This document shows, piece by piece, positions 61,948-64,000 of a stretch of DNA of 64,000 nt. Numbering within the stretch: position 1 is the first letter of the stretch; each line of letters opens with the position of its first letter. The stretch lies in assembly GCA_042088665.1 (NCBI GenBank), contig JBELMB010000006.1, forward strand, positions 7,536 to 71,535, written 5' to 3'. A program made the translations under genes and the position numbers. The notes beneath the pieces were generated by a model. The model had not been told where the DNA came from. It made no database searches and worked only from the letters and a program-made list of their open reading frames with translations. Source of the stretch: JBELMB01 sp042088665. Its GTDB lineage: Bacteria; Pseudomonadota; Alphaproteobacteria; Rhodobacterales; Rhodobacteraceae.

Positions 61948-63555
61948 ATGGGACGGTTCACCGTATTATTGAGCCGCTTTTGGGCCAGCACATCTGGCAC
62001 CATCACGATTTATTCAGTTATCACGTTGGTTTTGATCCTGACAATCACAGGCGCCTCCGTGGATTTGATGTACCACGAAGCCACCCGAGCAAAGCTGCAG
62101 ACAACGCTGGACCGTGCGGTTCTGGCGGCCGCTGATCTCGAGCAACTGCAAACACCTGAGGACGTGGTCATCGACTACGTCGCCAAGGCCGGTCTTGCCC
62201 AGCACCTTTTGAGTGTCAACGCGAGCGATGGTCTGAATGAACGCATCGTCTCTGCGGAGGCGGGGCTGACGCTGGACACCGTCTTTATGCATATGGCGGG
62301 GTTTGACACACTGGACGTCTATGCCGTGTCCACCGCGGAAGAGCGGATCGCGAACGTGGAAATCAGCCTTGTGCTGGATGTTTCCGGCTCCATGTCGGGG
62401 GACCGGATCACCAATCTGCGCGCCGCTGCGACGGAGTTCGTCAATACGGTGATCCAGCCGTCCGAAAGTGATGTCACCGGGCTGACCACGGTGTCTGTGG
62501 TCCCCTATAATGCGACGGTCAACCTTGGGGATGATCTGTCACGCCACTATACCATGTCGGATCTGCACAATTATTCGAACTGCCCGATCTTCGATGACCA
62601 TGCCTTTCACGAAACGGATGTGTCGTCTCAACAGTTGCTCGACCGCCTTGCGCATTTCGACCTCTATTCGACGGACGAGTCCACGACTCAGATCCCAAAG
62701 CCCTGGTGCCCGACTGGCCAGAAAAGCGCGGTCATCGCGCACAGTCTGGACGTGAACACGCTGAGCACCCATATCGCCAGCCTGTCCGCAGGCGGCAACA
62801 CGGCGATCGATCTTGGCATGAAATGGGGGGTCGCGCTTCTGGATCCGGGGGCTGTGGACGTTATCGCGGCACTGGCGTCTGATGGGGTTGTCGACAACCG
62901 CGTCGCCGACCGGCCCGCCGCCTATGACGACACGGAATCAGTGAAATTCGTCGTGGTCATGACCGATGGGGCCAATACCACGGAATACGATCTGAAGCCG
63001 CAATACAGGCAGGGCCTCTCTGACGTCTGGATCGACGACCGCGGCAACGGGGACCCGCAGGATGACCGGTTCTCGCTGCGTGTCGAGGACAACTGGGGGG
63101 AGTCCAACGACATCTGGTTCTGGCATCGCTACGAGACAAGCTCCTGGAGCTATCGCAACCGCAACACACCGGACGGTGGATCCAACGCGCGCCGGATGTC
63201 CAACGCAGAGCTTTTTGCCCGGTTCGGCACCAAGGCTGTCGCACAGAAAATGTACGTGCAGCCCTACTACGACGGGTTCGTCAGCTACAATGCCTACTAC
63301 GACATCTACTATGCCTACGAGGCCATCGTGTCCGGCGGCCGTGCGGATGACCGTCTGTCGGACATCTGCACCGCTGCCAAGGATGCCGGGATCGTGGTCT
63401 TTTCCATCGCCTTCGAAGCACCGGAGGGCGGTCAGGCCGCCCTTTCGGACTGCGCGTCCTCGGCCTCTCACTACTTTGACGTCGCGGGTGTGGAGATCAC
63501 CGAGACGTTCCATTCCATCGCCCGCCAGATCAACAGCTTGCGACTTGTCCAATGA
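61948..63555 (+). CDS. TadG-like protein with von Willebrand factor A domain, second copy
   Basis: The 535-residue protein has the same plan as the one at 58310: an anchor with SGTITIYSVITLVLILTITG and VDLMYHEATRAKLQTTLDR, a metal site LDVSGSMSG near residue 144, GGNTAIDLGMKWG, a Tyr-rich stretch (YNAYYDIYYAYEAIV) and the end HSIARQINSLRLVQ. A TAAGGAG site lies before ATG 61948. Similarity along the whole length shows that the two are paralogues. It is on the opposite strand with glutamate dehydrogenase between them. A third copy follows directly. Confidence 0.82.
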   Translation: MGRFTVLLSRFWASTSGTITIYSVITLVLILTITGASVDLMYHEATRAKLQTTLDRAVLAAADLEQLQTPEDVVIDYVAKAGLAQHLLSVNASDGLNERIVSAEAGLTLDTVFMHMAGFDTLDVYAVSTAEERIANVEISLVLDVSGSMSGDRITNLRAAATEFVNTVIQPSESDVTGLTTVSVVPYNATVNLGDDLSRHYTMSDLHNYSNCPIFDDHAFHETDVSSQQLLDRLAHFDLYSTDESTTQIPKPWCPTGQKSAVIAHSLDVNTLSTHIASLSAGGNTAIDLGMKWGVALLDPGAVDVIAALASDGVVDNRVADRPAAYDDTESVKFVVVMTDGANTTEYDLKPQYRQGLSDVWIDDRGNGDPQDDRFSLRVEDNWGESNDIWFWHRYETSSWSYRNRNTPDGGSNARRMSNAELFARFGTKAVAQKMYVQPYYDGFVSYNAYYDIYYAYEAIVSGGRADDRLSDICTAAKDAGIVVFSIAFEAPEGGQAALSDCASSASHYFDVAGVEITETFHSIARQINSLRLVQ

Positions 63556-63591
63556 GACAGCCCAGAACCTATACCAATGGCTATGGCTTGG

Positions 63592-63606
63592 TTAACAAAA
63601 CCTTAA
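63592..63606. promoter_or_regulatory. CtrA-box-like site TTAA-N7-TTAA
   Basis: TTAACAAAACCTTAA is a perfect match to the CtrA consensus (TTAA, seven bases, TTAA). It lies 100 bases before the third VWA gene and 36 after the second. A related half-copy (TTGGTTAGCAATACCT) follows near 63650. Confidence 0.6.
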
Positions 63607-63705
63607 AAAGGGGCCAAGACCTGCCCAAGTCGGTCGCAAACCTGCCTAATTGGTTAGCAATACCTCTCTCTTGCCGCACAGTGCTTTTACCGCGGGAGAC
63701 GAGAC

Positions 63706-64000
63706 ATGCACAGCCGAGCCTGCTACCGGCGCTTCGCCTTGGAGTTCTACAAGGACGACGCCGGAAATATCACAGTTTTTTCAGTACTTATGCTAGTACT
63801 GATCCTTGCGATCACCGGCGCTTCGGTGGACATCATGCGACTTGAATCGGTCCGAGCCAACATGCAGACCACCATGGACCGCGCGGTTCTGGCGGCGGCT
63901 GACCTTGACCAGGAACAGGACCCTGAGACGGTTGTTCAGGACTACCTGTCAAAGTCTGGCATGTCAGCCGTGCTGACCGAAGTGACCGTGGACGAAGGGT
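63706..64000 (+). CDS. TadG-like protein, third copy, N-terminal part
   Basis: From ATG 63706, with GGGAG upstream, the frame stays open to the window edge (98 codons). The start shows the same family pattern: a polar leader, AGNITVFSVLMLVLILAITG, VDIMRLESVRANMQTTMDR, and AVLAAADLDQEQDPETVVQD. It is closest to the preceding copy in layout. The VWA domain itself would lie beyond the window, so its presence is inferred from homology of the first 98 residues. Confidence 0.78.
   Translation, partial: MHSRACYRRFALEFYKDDAGNITVFSVLMLVLILAITGASVDIMRLESVRANMQTTMDRAVLAAADLDQEQDPETVVQDYLSKSGMSAVLTEVTVDEG

Overview
The window looks like chromosomal DNA of a marine Roseobacter-group alphaproteobacterium (Rhodobacterales). 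This is inferred, not searched. The grounds are high GC in most genes, many TRAP and ABC importers with LysR regulators, Tad-pilus proteins, an ECF sigma/anti-sigma pair, and two different routes for cleaving the algal osmolyte dimethylsulfoniopropionate (DMSP). No rRNA, tRNA or CRISPR array was seen.

Left part (1-22.9 kb): the end of a TRAP transporter with malonyl-CoA decarboxylase and malonyl-CoA synthetase (malonate use). Next is a LysR gene followed by a translationally coupled hyuA-hyuB-FAD oxidoreductase set. A catabolic stretch follows, with several decayed genes: an aminotransferase cut short and carrying a 12-bp minisatellite, an enoyl-CoA hydratase/thioesterase remnant, and a heavily frameshifted tctA. 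An intact seven-gene operon then encodes a NitT/TauT-type ABC importer, two short-chain dehydrogenases (SDRs), a polysaccharide-deacetylase-fold protein and a Rieske oxygenase.

Middle (22.9-40 kb): a lower-GC island holds a DddQ-type DMSP lyase and an IS3 transposase remnant. Beyond it is a minus-strand cluster of SDR, M24-fold protein, E1alpha, E1beta, lipoyl-domain protein, aldehyde dehydrogenase and E2 catalytic protein. It is divergent from a sugar-type ABC importer. The importer is followed by an unusual regulator that fuses a winged helix to a solute-binding-protein domain. The same 13-bp near-palindrome occurs in the divergent promoter and just upstream of the regulator, so these genes probably form one regulon.

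Right part (40-51 kb): a fatty acid desaturase, then a DddD-type DMSP catabolic locus. This consists of LysR, a GMC dehydrogenase (DddA-like), a double class III CoA-transferase (DddD), a second LysR and a malonate/methylmalonate-semialdehyde dehydrogenase (DddC-like). Together these would take DMSP to DMS and 3-hydroxypropionyl units, then malonate semialdehyde, then acetyl-CoA. A ferric-reductase-like membrane flavoprotein follows.

Right end (51-64 kb): a MocR remnant, an acidic Calx-beta-like protein, the sigma/anti-sigma pair, an O6-alkylguanine transferase, a 3-hydroxyisobutyrate dehydrogenase-like protein and a small membrane protein. Last come two TadE-like and three von Willebrand factor A (VWA)/TadG-like proteins around a glutamate dehydrogenase. 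A perfect TTAA-N7-TTAA box precedes the third VWA gene, which points to CtrA control.
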